Assembly: GCF_001190945.1 (NCBI RefSeq)
Contig: NZ_CP011112.1
Coordinates: forward strand, 4,712,001 to 4,776,000
Direction of reading: 5' to 3'
Length of the DNA stretch: 64,000 nt
Source: Luteipulveratus mongoliensis
GTDB taxonomy: Bacteria; Actinomycetota; Actinomycetes; Actinomycetales; Dermatophilaceae
Shown here: positions 8,387 through 16,477 of the stretch, one piece after another
Layout of the letters: each line of letters opens with the position of its first letter
How positions within the stretch are numbered: the stretch's first letter is position 1
Made by a program: the position numbers and the translations under genes
The notes under the pieces: model-generated
What the model was told of the DNA's origin: nothing
The model's input: the letters and a program-made list of their open reading frames with translations, nothing else
Database searches by the model: none

Positions 8387-10026
8387 GCCTTGACCTTGCG
8401 GCGCGAGGTGGACTTCTTCTTCTCGCTCGGGCGACGGACGGGCTCACCACTCTCGGCGGCAGCCATCATCAGGCCGCGGCCGAAGTCGGCGAGAGCGTCC
8501 ACGAGCGACTCGGCGGATGCCTCGCTGGCCAGGACGTCGACCCGCAGGCCGTGCTCCTCAGCTGTCTTGGCGGTCGCCGGGCCGATGCAGGCCACCACGG
8601 TCGAGGCGTGCGGTTTGCCGGCGATGCCGACCAGGTTGCGCACCGTCGAGGAGGAGGTGAAGCAGACCGCGTCGAACTTGCCGGACTTGATGGCCTCACG
8701 CACCTCCGGCGCCGGCGGGGCCGCGCGTACGGTCCGGTAGGCGGTCACGTCGTCGACCTCCCAGCCCATCTCCTGCAGACCGGCGACCAGGGTGTCGGTC
8801 GCGATGTCGGCGCGCGGCAGGAAGACGCGGTTGATCGGGTCGACCAGCTCATCGAAGTCGGGCCAGTCCTCCAGCAGCCCGCGAGCGGACTGCTCACCGC
8901 TCGGCACCAGATCCGGCTCCAGGCCCCAGTCGCGCAGCGAGTCGGCCGTCACGCCGCCGACGGCAGCGATCTTCAGACCGGCGAACGCGCGGACGTCGAG
9001 GCCGTACTCGACGAACTTCTCGCGGACCGCACGCACCGCGTTGGCGGAGGTGAAGCCGATCCACTCGTAGCGGCCGGTGACCAGACCCTTGACCGCACGC
9101 TCCATCTGCTGCGGCGTGCGCGGCGGCTCGACGCTGATGGTCGGTACGACGTCGCTCGAGGCGCCGTAGGAACCCAGACGCCGGGTCATCGAGCCGGCCT
9201 GGTCCTTGGTGCGCGGGACGAGGATGTTCCAGCCGTAGAGCGGCTTGGTCTCCCACCAGGACAGCTGCTCGCGCAGCTCGACCGTGCTGCCCACGATGGC
9301 CAGCGTCGGGAACGGCACCGTCGCCTTGCGCAGCGTGGCGCTCGCCTCGGCGAGCGTGGTGGTGCGGGTCGACTGGCGGATGGTGGTGCCCTGCGCGGTC
9401 AGCGCGACGGGCGTCTCCGGGTGGCGGCCCGCGTCGAGCAGGTTGGCCAGCGCGGGTGCGAGCGTGTCGGGCGCACCAAGGATGACAACGGTGATGTCAG
9501 CGTCGACCGAGCGGCTCCAGTCGACCTTCGACTCGCGCGCCGGGATGACGTGCACGGCCCGGGACGAGGCGCTGGTCAGCGGCACACCGGCGTACGCGGG
9601 GACCGCGGCCACGGCGCTCACGCCGGGGACGATCTCGAAGGAGATCCCCGCCTTGTGGCAGGCCAGGGCCTCCTCGGCCAGACCGTTGAAGGTCGCCGGG
9701 TCACCGTCCATGAGGCGTACGACGAGGGCCTCGCCCGTGTCGTCGGCGGCGGCCTTGGCGGTACGGACGACGAGCTTCGCGCGCGAGGCGGTCGTCAGCG
9801 GCTGCCCGGTCTCGCCGTGGCCGGCGTCGACCACCTGGACGTCCTCACGGACGTGTCCGGCGAGGAACTCCTCGCGAGCCACCTGGTCGATGACGACGAC
9901 ATCGGCGGCCTGCAGCAGCTCGGCGGCGCGCATCGTCAGGAGACCCGGGTCGCCGGGGCCGGCGCCGACGAACGCGACACGCGCCGGAGCCTTGGACTTG
10001 GCTGCGGTCTTGATGCTGGTGCTCAC
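8383..10026 (-). CDS. hemD: Fused uroporphyrinogen-III C-methyltransferase / uroporphyrinogen-III synthase
   Basis: This 547-residue protein joins two enzymes. Residues 15-250 are a SUMT/CobA-type methyltransferase ([19 protein letters not shown], then [13 protein letters not shown] and [19 protein letters not shown]), which leads uroporphyrinogen III towards precorrin-2. Residues 265-520 are HemD ([36 protein letters not shown]), which closes and inverts ring D. The fusion is usual in actinobacteria (Rv0511). The N-terminal domain looks complete, but its activity in such fusions is not always retained. A Lys/Arg-rich tail follows. It overlaps hemC and hemB by 4 bases each. Confidence 0.95.
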   Translation of the reverse strand: MSTSIKTAAKSKAPARVAFVGAGPGDPGLLTMRAAELLQAADVVVIDQVAREEFLAGHVREDVQVVDAGHGETGQPLTTASRAKLVVRTAKAAADDTGEALVVRLMDGDPATFNGLAEEALACHKAGISFEIVPGVSAVAAVPAYAGVPLTSASSRAVHVIPARESKVDWSRSVDADITVVILGAPDTLAPALANLLDAGRHPETPVALTAQGTTIRQSTRTTTLAEASATLRKATVPFPTLAIVGSTVELREQLSWWETKPLYGWNILVPRTKDQAGSMTRRLGSYGASSDVVPTISVEPPRTPQQMERAVKGLVTGRYEWIGFTSANAVRAVREKFVEYGLDVRAFAGLKIAAVGGVTADSLRDWGLEPDLVPSGEQSARGLLEDWPDFDELVDPINRVFLPRADIATDTLVAGLQEMGWEVDDVTAYRTVRAAPPAPEVREAIKSGKFDAVCFTSSSTVRNLVGIAGKPHASTVVACIGPATAKTAEEHGLRVDVLASEASAESLVDALADFGRGLMMAAAESGEPVRRPSEKKKSTSRRKVKA

Positions 10027-11087
10027 TTCTCACGCTCCGTGGCCTTGTGACTATCTGTACTGAGGTCTGTGGTCGCCGTGCTGGGCGCATCGGGCGACGG
10101 GGGCTGGGCGGGTGCGGCCGGTAGTCGCTCCAGCGGGACGGCCACCTGGCCGTCCGGTTTTCGGATGGCATCGGCGGCGCCGTCCTCGAGCATGGTGCGG
10201 GCCAGCTGCCGGCCGATGTCTTCGGGCGCGCTGAGCGGACCGACCTGGGACCGGCGCAGCTCGAAGGAGCCGTCCGTCGTCCCGACGAAGCCGCGCAACG
10301 AGATGACGAGCGAGCCGTCCTCCTCCTCGGCGACCTCGGCCAAAGCACCGACGGGAGCCGAGCAGCCGGCCTCAAGGGCCTGGAGCAGGACGCGTTCGGC
10401 GGTGACTGCCGCGCGGGTCTCGGGGTCATCGATCGCGGCCAGGGCCTCGACCAGTGCAGTGTCGGTCTCCCGGCACTCGACCGCGAGCGCACCCTGTCCG
10501 GGGGCGGGCAGCATCTGCAGCGGGTCGAGTACCTCGGTCGCGTCGTCGAGCCTGCCGAGACGGGCCAGGCCAGCGCGCGCGAGCACGACGGCGTCGCACT
10601 CACCAGGCCGGACGAGACCGATGCGGGTGCCGACGTTGCCGCGGATCGCACGGACCTCAACGCCGAGCCCGAGGGCCGCGATCTGCGCTGCTCGTCGCGG
10701 TGAACCCGTGCCGATGATGCCGCCCTCGGGGATCTCGCCGAGCGTGAGGCCGTCGCGCGCGATCAGCACGTCACGGGGGTCCTCACGCTGCGGGATGGCG
10801 GCGATGACCAGGCCCGGCTCGGGAGCCACCGGAAGGTCCTTGAGCGAGTGCACCGCGATGTCGACCTCGCCGGACAGCAGGGCCTGTCGGATCGCGGCCG
10901 CGAAGACTCCGGTGCCACCGATGGTCGCCAGGGGCGCTCGGTTGGTGTCGCCCTCGGTGACGATCTCGACGAGCTCGACCTCGTGGCCGAGCGCGCGAAG
11001 GCGATCGGCCACCCACGTGGACTGAGTGGTCGCCAGCTCGCTGCGTCGGGTCCCGAGGCGCAGAGTCGTCGTGGTGGTCGTGGTCAT
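10023..11087 (-). CDS. hemC: Hydroxymethylbilane synthase (porphobilinogen deaminase)
   Basis: HemC polymerises four porphobilinogens into hydroxymethylbilane. The 354-residue protein has LGTRRSELATTQ, HSLKDLPV with the catalytic region, GTGSPRRAAQ, RGNVGTRI and the dipyrromethane-cofactor cysteine C242 in EAGCSAPVGA. About 40 residues of Pro/Ala-rich tail at the C-terminus exceed the usual length. The ATG overlaps the hemA stop (ATGA). Confidence 0.97.
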   Translation of the reverse strand: MTTTTTTTLRLGTRRSELATTQSTWVADRLRALGHEVELVEIVTEGDTNRAPLATIGGTGVFAAAIRQALLSGEVDIAVHSLKDLPVAPEPGLVIAAIPQREDPRDVLIARDGLTLGEIPEGGIIGTGSPRRAAQIAALGLGVEVRAIRGNVGTRIGLVRPGECDAVVLARAGLARLGRLDDATEVLDPLQMLPAPGQGALAVECRETDTALVEALAAIDDPETRAAVTAERVLLQALEAGCSAPVGALAEVAEEEDGSLVISLRGFVGTTDGSFELRRSQVGPLSAPEDIGRQLARTMLEDGAADAIRKPDGQVAVPLERLPAAPAQPPSPDAPSTATTDLSTDSHKATEREK

Positions 11088-12376
11088 GTCTGAAGACCCT
11101 TCGGCGCGGGCGGCGTCGACACGGTGGCCGTGTCGCGGGGGTCGAGGTCGAACAGCTCGCGCAGAGCCGTGGTGTAGTCCTGGCCCTCCCCAGCGAGCTG
11201 CTTCACCCGGACGGTCGGTGTGTGCAGCAGCTTTTCGACGACGCGGTGCACCGTGAGCTGCACCTGCGCCTGGTCGGCTTCGGTCAGACCGGGCACGCGC
11301 TGCTGCAGGCGGCTCAGCTCGGCGGCGACGACATCCGCGGCGCGCGAGCGCAGCAGGGCGACGGTCGGCGCGACGGATGCAGCCCGGCGAGCGATCAGGA
11401 AGTCGGCGACCTCACCGGTCACCAGGTCCTGGACCGCACGCACCTGGTCGACTGCCGAGCCCTCGACGGAGCTGCCGAGGTGGGCCAGCGACATCACCTC
11501 GACGGCGACTCGCTCGGCCACCTCGGGAGCGACGTCGCGTGGCAGGGCGAGATCGACGTACGCCTGCCGGTGCTGGACCTGCGGCCCTGGCAGGTGGTGT
11601 GCGTCGATGACATGCCCGACCGAGCCCGTGCAGGAGATGACGAGGTCCGCCTGGGCGATGGCTGCGGCGAGCGCGTCGAAGGGCAGGGCCTGCCCGCCGG
11701 TGGCGTCAGCAAGCCGGCGGGCGGTCTCGTAGGTCCGGTTGATGATGGTCAGCGAGGCCACGCCGGTCCGCGAAACCGTATGTGCCGCAAGGCTGCTCAT
11801 CGCTCCGGCGCCGACGACGAGAACGCGCTGGCTGCTGAGCGGTCCGAGGTGGACCTCGGCCTGCTGGATGCCGCGCTCGACCAGGGACCGGCTCACGCTG
11901 TCGATGTCGGTCTCGGAGTGTGCGCGCTTGCCGACCCGCAGGGCCTGCTGCACGAGACCGTCGAGGACGGAGCCGATGCGGCCGGTCTCGCGGCCCGTCC
12001 GCAACGACTCGCGCAGCTGACCCAGGATCTGACTCTCGCCCACGGCCATCGAGTCCAGCCCGGCGGCGACTGAGAACAGGTGCGCGACGGCTCGGTCCTC
12101 GTAGTGGACGTAGAGGTGCTCGCGCAGCTGACGCAGCGGCAGCTCGGTGGCCTTGGCGAGGCTCTCGCCGATCTCGGTGACGGCACCGTGGAAGGTGTGT
12201 GCGTCCGCGTAGACCTCGACACGGTTGCAGGTATCGATCAGCAGCGCCTCGCCGACGTGCTCCCCGGCATCCAGGCTGGCCAGCAAGGTCTCCCGACGCT
12301 CCTGGTCGAGAGCGGCCTGCTCCAGGGTGTCGATCGAGGCAGTCTTGTGCGACAGCCCGATCACGATGACGCTCAC
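11084..12376 (-). CDS. hemA: Glutamyl-tRNA reductase
   Basis: HemA reduces glutamyl-tRNA(Glu) to glutamate-1-semialdehyde with NADPH, the committed step of the C5 haem pathway. The 430-residue protein has the N-terminal catalytic domain with nucleophile C50 in IDTCNRVEVYA, the GESQILGQ segment, a Rossmann domain (VLVVGAGAMSSLAAHTV) and the C-terminal dimerisation helices (RVVEKLLHTPTVRVK). A GTG start overlaps the rex stop. Co-transcription with rex means the first step of haem synthesis is tied to NADH/NAD balance. Confidence 0.97.
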   Translation of the reverse strand: MSVIVIGLSHKTASIDTLEQAALDQERRETLLASLDAGEHVGEALLIDTCNRVEVYADAHTFHGAVTEIGESLAKATELPLRQLREHLYVHYEDRAVAHLFSVAAGLDSMAVGESQILGQLRESLRTGRETGRIGSVLDGLVQQALRVGKRAHSETDIDSVSRSLVERGIQQAEVHLGPLSSQRVLVVGAGAMSSLAAHTVSRTGVASLTIINRTYETARRLADATGGQALPFDALAAAIAQADLVISCTGSVGHVIDAHHLPGPQVQHRQAYVDLALPRDVAPEVAERVAVEVMSLAHLGSSVEGSAVDQVRAVQDLVTGEVADFLIARRAASVAPTVALLRSRAADVVAAELSRLQQRVPGLTEADQAQVQLTVHRVVEKLLHTPTVRVKQLAGEGQDYTTALRELFDLDPRDTATVSTPPAPKGLQT

Positions 12377-13056
12377 GACGTCGCCTCCTGTAGTCCGCCG
12401 TCGATCGGGTCGGCGTCCTCCCGAGCGTGCTGCTCGTGGAAGGCGAGGATCTGCAGCTCTGTCGCCAGGTCGACCTTGCGGATCTCGACGCCCTCCGGGA
12501 CGTTGAGCACGCAGGGTGCGAAGTTGAGGATCGAGTGGACGCCCATCGTCACGAGCCGGTCCGCCACGGCCTGCGCCGCGGTCGGCGGGGTCGCGATGAC
12601 TCCGATCAGGCCCCCGGGGGGCTCAGCAGCGAGCTCGTCGAAGCTGATGACGGTGAGGCCGGCGATGGTCTGGCCGACGATGGCCGGGTCCTCATCGACC
12701 AGCCAGGTGACTCGGAAGCCACGGGTGGCGAAGCCGGAGTAAGCCGCGAGCGCGTGACCCAGGTTGCCCATCCCGATGATCGCGACGGACCAGTCGTGCT
12801 GCAGACCCAGCTCGCGGGCGATCTCCTCGCGCAGGCGTACGACGTCGTAACCGACACCGCGGACGCCATAGGAACCGAGGTAGGAGAGGTCCTTGCGCAG
12901 CTTGGCGGAGCGGACTCCCGCGGACTCGGCCAGCTCTTCGGACGAGACGGTGTCGACGCCCTTCGCGGCTAGTCCGGCGAGGGCTCGGAGGTACACCGGC
13001 AGCCGCGCCACTGTCGCACCGGGAATCCCCCGGCGTGCTGCTGGGGCGGCTGTCAC
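12373..13056 (-). CDS. rex: Redox-sensing transcriptional repressor Rex
   Basis: Rex is a dimeric repressor that releases DNA when NADH rises, de-repressing respiratory genes. The 227-residue protein has an N-terminal winged helix (ATVARLPVYLRALAGL, SSEELAESAGVRSAKLRKDLSYLGSYGVRGVGYDV) and a C-terminal Rossmann domain (VAIIGMGNLGHAL), then the long domain-swapping helix. It heads the rex-hemACDB operon, as in Streptomyces, where Rex represses rex-hemACD. The ROP-like box at 13139 lies 83 bases upstream of the start. The residues after position 210 are acidic and not conserved in the family. Confidence 0.96.
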   Translation of the reverse strand: MTAAPAARRGIPGATVARLPVYLRALAGLAAKGVDTVSSEELAESAGVRSAKLRKDLSYLGSYGVRGVGYDVVRLREEIARELGLQHDWSVAIIGMGNLGHALAAYSGFATRGFRVTWLVDEDPAIVGQTIAGLTVISFDELAAEPPGGLIGVIATPPTAAQAVADRLVTMGVHSILNFAPCVLNVPEGVEIRKVDLATELQILAFHEQHAREDADPIDGGLQEATS

Positions 13057-13138
13057 GAGCGCCTTCGCTCCTCTCTTGCGGGCAGGCGTATATCAAACGC
13101 CAACACCAGAGGTTTTGGGACCCCCTCACCTTAAGCGC

Positions 13139-13156
13139 TTGTGAAGGCAGGCACAA
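13139..13156. promoter_or_regulatory. Rex operator (ROP box) upstream of rex-hemACDB
   Basis: TTGTGAAGGCAGGCACAA matches the Rex consensus TTGTGAA-N4-TTCACAA at all ten outer bases and at both AA positions of the left arm. The right inner TT is replaced by GG. It sits in the only sizeable gap between the glutaredoxin gene and rex, where the operon promoter must be. Confidence 0.8.
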
Positions 13157-13237
13157 AGTCGCGTAAGACCGCTCCACGTGCTAGTAGAGGCGTGTGCTAG
13201 GCGCAACGCCGCGGACGGCGCGATATTCCGTGCGTGG

Positions 13238-13495
13238 TCAGCGCAGCGCGCGGCGCAGCCGCTTCTCGTCCACGTGGAAGTAGTCGTGCTGGCGCCCGTC
13301 GACGAGCGTGACCGGGATCTGCTCGGCGTACTGCTGGCGCAGCTGGTCGTCGTCCAGGATCGATCGCTCGTCCCACGTCACGCCGAGATCGGCGCACACC
13401 CGCTCGATGACCGTGCGGGCGTCATCACACAGGTGACAGCCGGGTTTGCCGACCAACGTCACGGTGTGCGGCTTGGCGCGGCGACCGATCACCAA
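13238..13495 (-). CDS. Glutaredoxin-like protein (CxxC)
   Basis: This small 85-residue thioredoxin-fold protein has VTLVGKPGCHLCDDA, with the redox pair C-H-L-C, the cis-proline segment QIPVTLVDG and a C-terminal helix. It belongs to the glutaredoxin-like group (DUF836) found just before hemA in mycobacteria (Rv0508). Its start overlaps the acyltransferase stop by 7 bases. The electron donor and target are unknown. Confidence 0.9.
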   Translation of the reverse strand: MVIGRRAKPHTVTLVGKPGCHLCDDARTVIERVCADLGVTWDERSILDDDQLRQQYAEQIPVTLVDGRQHDYFHVDEKRLRRALR

Positions 13496-14709
13496 AAGAC
13501 TGAGCGCCGCTGCAGCAGCAGGGAGTAGAGCGTCTGCTGGATCGTCTCGCGCACCTGATCGGTGAGGTCGAAGACGAGCATCGGGTCGTCAGCGGCCTCC
13601 GGGCCAAGACTCGCGGTGTCGACCGGCGCACCGAACTCGATGATCCACTTCGACGGCAGCGGAATGGCCCCCAGCGGGCCGAGCCACGGGAACGTCGCTG
13701 TGAGCGGGAAGTAGGGGAAGCCGAGCATGCGCGCGAGACTCTTGGCGTTGCCGATCATCGGGTAGATCTCCTCGGCGCCCACGATCGAGCACGGGATGAT
13801 CGGTGCGCCGGTGTGCAGCGCGGCCGAGACGAACCCGCCCCGCCCGAAGCGCTGCAACCGGTAACGCTCGCTGAACGGCTTGCCGACGCCCTTGAACCCC
13901 TCCGGGAACACCGCAGTCAGCTGTCCGGTGCCGAGCAGCCGCTCGGCGTCCGCGTTGGCCGCCAGGGTCGTACCGGCCTTGCGCGCCAGCTCGCCCACGA
14001 GCGGCGACTGGAACACGAGGTCGGCGCCGAGCATCCGTACGTGCCGGTGCGCGGGGTGCTGGTCGTGCAGGGCGACCTGCAGCATGAGGCCGTCGACGGG
14101 CACCGTGCCGGAGTGATTGGCGACCACGAGTGCCGAACCGTCGGCCGGGACGTTCTCGATCCCGCGCACCTCGACGCGGAACCACCGCTTGTAGATCGGC
14201 CGCAGCAACGGCAGCCAGACCTCCTCGGTGAACTCGGGATCGAAGCCGAACTCGTCGATGTCGTAGTCGCCGGTGACGCGCCGCCGGAGGTAGGCGAGGG
14301 CCTGGGCGATCCGCGCCTCGAGGTCTTCGCCCTGCAGTCCCGCGGCCGACCCGGCCACCCGCAGCGCGCTCACCAACGTGGAGACGGCCGTCTCCAGACC
14401 TGGCAGGGGGTACGACGACCCACCGGTCGGCGTCGGCGTCGCCTGCGCGTCGCCCAGCTCGGGCAGGTCGGGCACCGCCCGCAGCGGACGCTCGGTCGCG
14501 TCGTCGGTCGTCGCCGCAGTCGTCCGCTTGCGCATGCTCGGGTGTGCGGCGGCCGCACGAATATCCTTGCGCGCCGGACGCTTTCGAGCTTTTGCGGCCG
14601 CCGCGATCTCGGCGGGCTGCGTGGTGATCGAGGCACTCTTGGGCGCGGAGGCGATCTTCTTGGCAGTGGTCTTCTTGGCAGCGCCCTTGCCGGGCTCCCC
14701 TTTGGTCAC
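13489..14709 (-). CDS. PlsC-like lysophospholipid/glycerolipid acyltransferase
   Basis: This 406-residue protein has a long basic, low-complexity N-terminal tail (about 75 residues, rich in Lys/Ala/Thr) followed by an acyltransferase domain. The HX4D motif is VVANHSGTVPVD and the acyl-acceptor motif is FPEGFKG. The domain position equals Rv0502 in M. tuberculosis, next to the epimerase-like gene. It probably acylates a lipid intermediate at the membrane surface. The basic tail may bind acidic lipids, but it could be partly non-native if a later start is used; no later ATG has a better ribosome site that I can see. Its start overlaps the SDR stop by 4 bases. Confidence 0.88.
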   Translation of the reverse strand: MTKGEPGKGAAKKTTAKKIASAPKSASITTQPAEIAAAAKARKRPARKDIRAAAAHPSMRKRTTAATTDDATERPLRAVPDLPELGDAQATPTPTGGSSYPLPGLETAVSTLVSALRVAGSAAGLQGEDLEARIAQALAYLRRRVTGDYDIDEFGFDPEFTEEVWLPLLRPIYKRWFRVEVRGIENVPADGSALVVANHSGTVPVDGLMLQVALHDQHPAHRHVRMLGADLVFQSPLVGELARKAGTTLAANADAERLLGTGQLTAVFPEGFKGVGKPFSERYRLQRFGRGGFVSAALHTGAPIIPCSIVGAEEIYPMIGNAKSLARMLGFPYFPLTATFPWLGPLGAIPLPSKWIIEFGAPVDTASLGPEAADDPMLVFDLTDQVRETIQQTLYSLLLQRRSVFW

Positions 14710-15707
14710 GATCCCCCTCCGATCATCGACGCGAGTACGGCACCCGGTGACGGGGGCCAGCTGTGGTGATCGCCGAACACCTCGACGATGGCCTCGCGAG
14801 TCGTGTGCTCCGGCTCGAACTTCAGCAGCTCGCGCATCCGCGTGGTGTCCATGCCGCGGCCGTAGCAGAGCCAGTCCATCTGCTGGGCGTCGAAGGTGCC
14901 GAGGCCGCCACGGCTGCTGGCGAGCGACACCGCGCCCGCAGCGAAGGGCAGCACCGGCACCATGGGCCGCTTGATCAGCCGGGCGGCCTGCTTGACCGTG
15001 ACCACGCCCTCGCCGGCCACGTTGATGATGCCGCTTGCCTCGCCGGTGACCGCGGCCACCGTCGCCCGGACCGCATCGTCCAGGTGCAGCACCTGGACGC
15101 GGCCGTCGAATCCGAACGGCACCGGCAGGGCGCGCATGCTGAGGTAGTCGGTCAGCGGCGTCCGCAGACCCGCGCCCACGACGTTGGCCATCCGCAGCAT
15201 GCAGACCGCGACGTCGGGGCGTCGACGTGCGAACCCGCGTACGTAGGTCTCCACCTCGACCGAGTCCTTGGCGAAACCGGTCGTCGGCACCTTGCGTGCC
15301 GTCATGTCCTCGGTAAACATCGCGGGGTCACGCGGCGAGGAGCCGTAGACCGAGCTGGAGGACTTGACCACGAGTCGGGTGAGGCTGTCGGCCTTCTGGC
15401 ACGCAGCGAGCAGCTGCATGGTGCCGATGACGTTGATCTCCTTCTGGGAGGCCCGCCCGCCGGCCTGCCGGGGCGTCGTGATGACGCCGAGGTGGACGAC
15501 CGTGTCGACCTGCTCCTGCCGGATGATCTTGCCGATGATCGGGTTGCGGATGTCCGCGCGGACGAACTGCGCCTCACCCAGATCGTGGCTGGGCGGCACC
15601 GCATCGACCGCGATCACTCGTTTGACCTGACCGCTGAGGCTGAGCTGCTGCGCGGTCCGGCCGCCGACGAGTCGGGACACACCGGTCACCAGAACAACGT
15701 CAGCCAT
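14706..15707 (-). CDS. NAD-dependent epimerase/dehydratase-like SDR (Rv0501/GalE2 position)
   Basis: This 333-residue extended SDR has the nucleotide-binding loop VLVTGVSRLVGGRTA at the N-terminus, VVHLGVITTPR, the serine region VVKSSSSVYGSSP, and C-terminal substrate-domain helices. The usual catalytic YxxxK is changed: the Tyr position in TTGFAKDSVEVE is Phe while the Lys is kept. This suggests an altered or lost redox activity. It sits between bS22 and the acyltransferase, as in mycobacteria, where it is often called galE2 although its substrate has not been fixed by sequence. ATG start at 15707. Confidence 0.88.
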   Translation of the reverse strand: MADVVLVTGVSRLVGGRTAQQLSLSGQVKRVIAVDAVPPSHDLGEAQFVRADIRNPIIGKIIRQEQVDTVVHLGVITTPRQAGGRASQKEINVIGTMQLLAACQKADSLTRLVVKSSSSVYGSSPRDPAMFTEDMTARKVPTTGFAKDSVEVETYVRGFARRRPDVAVCMLRMANVVGAGLRTPLTDYLSMRALPVPFGFDGRVQVLHLDDAVRATVAAVTGEASGIINVAGEGVVTVKQAARLIKRPMVPVLPFAAGAVSLASSRGGLGTFDAQQMDWLCYGRGMDTTRMRELLKFEPEHTTREAIVEVFGDHHSWPPSPGAVLASMIGGGS

Positions 15708-15803
15708 GCGCCGATCTTAGGCGCCACGACTGGGCACTCGGGTGCCTCCGCAGATCCGGGACCAGCGCATGAGACGTGAGACCGATCACCTTCGGGCACG
15801 ACG

Positions 15804-15839
15804 AAGGCCCCCGCCCGTCGTACGGGACCCGGGGGCCTT
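15804..15839. terminator. Hairpin downstream of bS22 gene
   Basis: AAGGCCCCC pairs with GGGGGCCTT around a second small palindrome (CCCGTCGTACGGG). On the minus strand it follows the bS22 stop by about 30 bases and precedes the SDR start by about 95. It may attenuate or end bS22 transcription before the SDR gene. Confidence 0.65.
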
Positions 15840-15870
15840 GACGTTGAACCGGTCAGGGACCGGTCAGCCG

Positions 15871-15969
15871 CTACTTCTTGTTGCGGCGCTGGTGACGCGT
15901 CTTGCGAAGCAACTTGCGGTGCTTCTTCTTCGCCATGCGCTTGCGGCGCTTCTTGATGACGGAACCCAT
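15871..15969 (-). CDS. Small basic ribosomal protein bS22 (AURKAIP1/COX24 domain)
   Basis: A 32-residue, almost wholly basic protein begins [20 protein letters not shown]. It matches the actinobacterial 30S protein bS22, known in Mycobacterium as the product of Rv0500B. It is too short for usual gene-length cut-offs. Nearly half its residues are Lys or Arg. Its gene lies downstream of the small HTH gene on the same strand, the conserved actinobacterial arrangement (Rv0500A-Rv0500B), and upstream of the SDR gene. Confidence 0.93.
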   Translation of the reverse strand: MGSVIKKRRKRMAKKKHRKLLRKTRHQRRNKK

Positions 15970-16105
15970 AGGTCAACGTCCTTCGATGCTCGAGGAATGG
16001 TTTTACGTGCGATGGCGTCGCGCCAAGCACGCACAGCCAATCCGCCCCAGGGTATCCCCCGAGCCCGATCTGGCCCAATCCGGGAGCAGCGGACGTGAGG
16101 AGCGA

Positions 16106-16306
16106 CTACGCGGTCTCGATGTAAGAGGTCCGCAGGTACTCGTGCACGGCCTGCTCGGGCACCCGGAAGGAGCGGCCGACGCGGACGGCAGGCAGCTCCC
16201 CGTTGTGGACGAGCCGGTAGACGGTCATCTTGGACACCCGCATCAGCGCGGCGACCTCGGCGACCGTCATGAACTGCACCTCACCGACCTGGCGGTCCTC
16301 AGTCAT
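16106..16306 (-). CDS. Small excisionase/MerR-like helix-turn-helix protein
   Basis: This 66-residue protein consists of one HTH_17-type domain: FMTVAEVAALMRVSKMTVYRLVHNGELPAVRVGRSFRVPEQAVHEYL. The family includes phage excisionases and BldC-like developmental regulators, but here the gene is a fixed neighbour of bS22 (Rv0500A position) rather than part of a mobile element. I chose the ATG at 16306. A GTG at 16330 would add eight unconserved residues. A palindrome at 16363 lies upstream. Confidence 0.88.
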   Translation of the reverse strand: MTEDRQVGEVQFMTVAEVAALMRVSKMTVYRLVHNGELPAVRVGRSFRVPEQAVHEYLRTSYIETA

Positions 16307-16362
16307 TGGGATCCACCCCGACCTCTCCACTGGTCCGATGCGACATGGACTGCCGTGACGGG

Positions 16363-16380
16363 TGTGACTACTGGGTCACA
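16363..16380. promoter_or_regulatory. Inverted repeat upstream of small HTH gene
   Basis: TGTGAC and GTCACA flank TACTGG with perfect arms. It looks like a CRP site, but the spacing between TGTGA and TCACA is 8 rather than 6. It lies 57 bases upstream of the HTH gene start and could be an operator, possibly for that gene's own product. No experiment can be cited. Confidence 0.4.
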
Positions 16381-16477
16381 GGCAGCTCTTGAGGTAGCAC
16401 GATAGAGCCGAAAGGCCCCTCCGCGATAGTCCTGACGGTGACTCGTCCAGTCGACACGCCGAAAACGCTCGACAAAA

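Noticed and set aside
8551-10050. A 499-residue open frame antisense to hemD
   Set aside because: It is opposite a confident gene, has no recognisable motif and has a composition typical of antisense frames in high-GC DNA.
16363-16380. A CRP or Rex site upstream of the HTH gene
   Set aside because: The TGTGA and TCACA halves are 8 bases apart. CRP and Rex sites need 6, so it is listed only as an unassigned palindrome.
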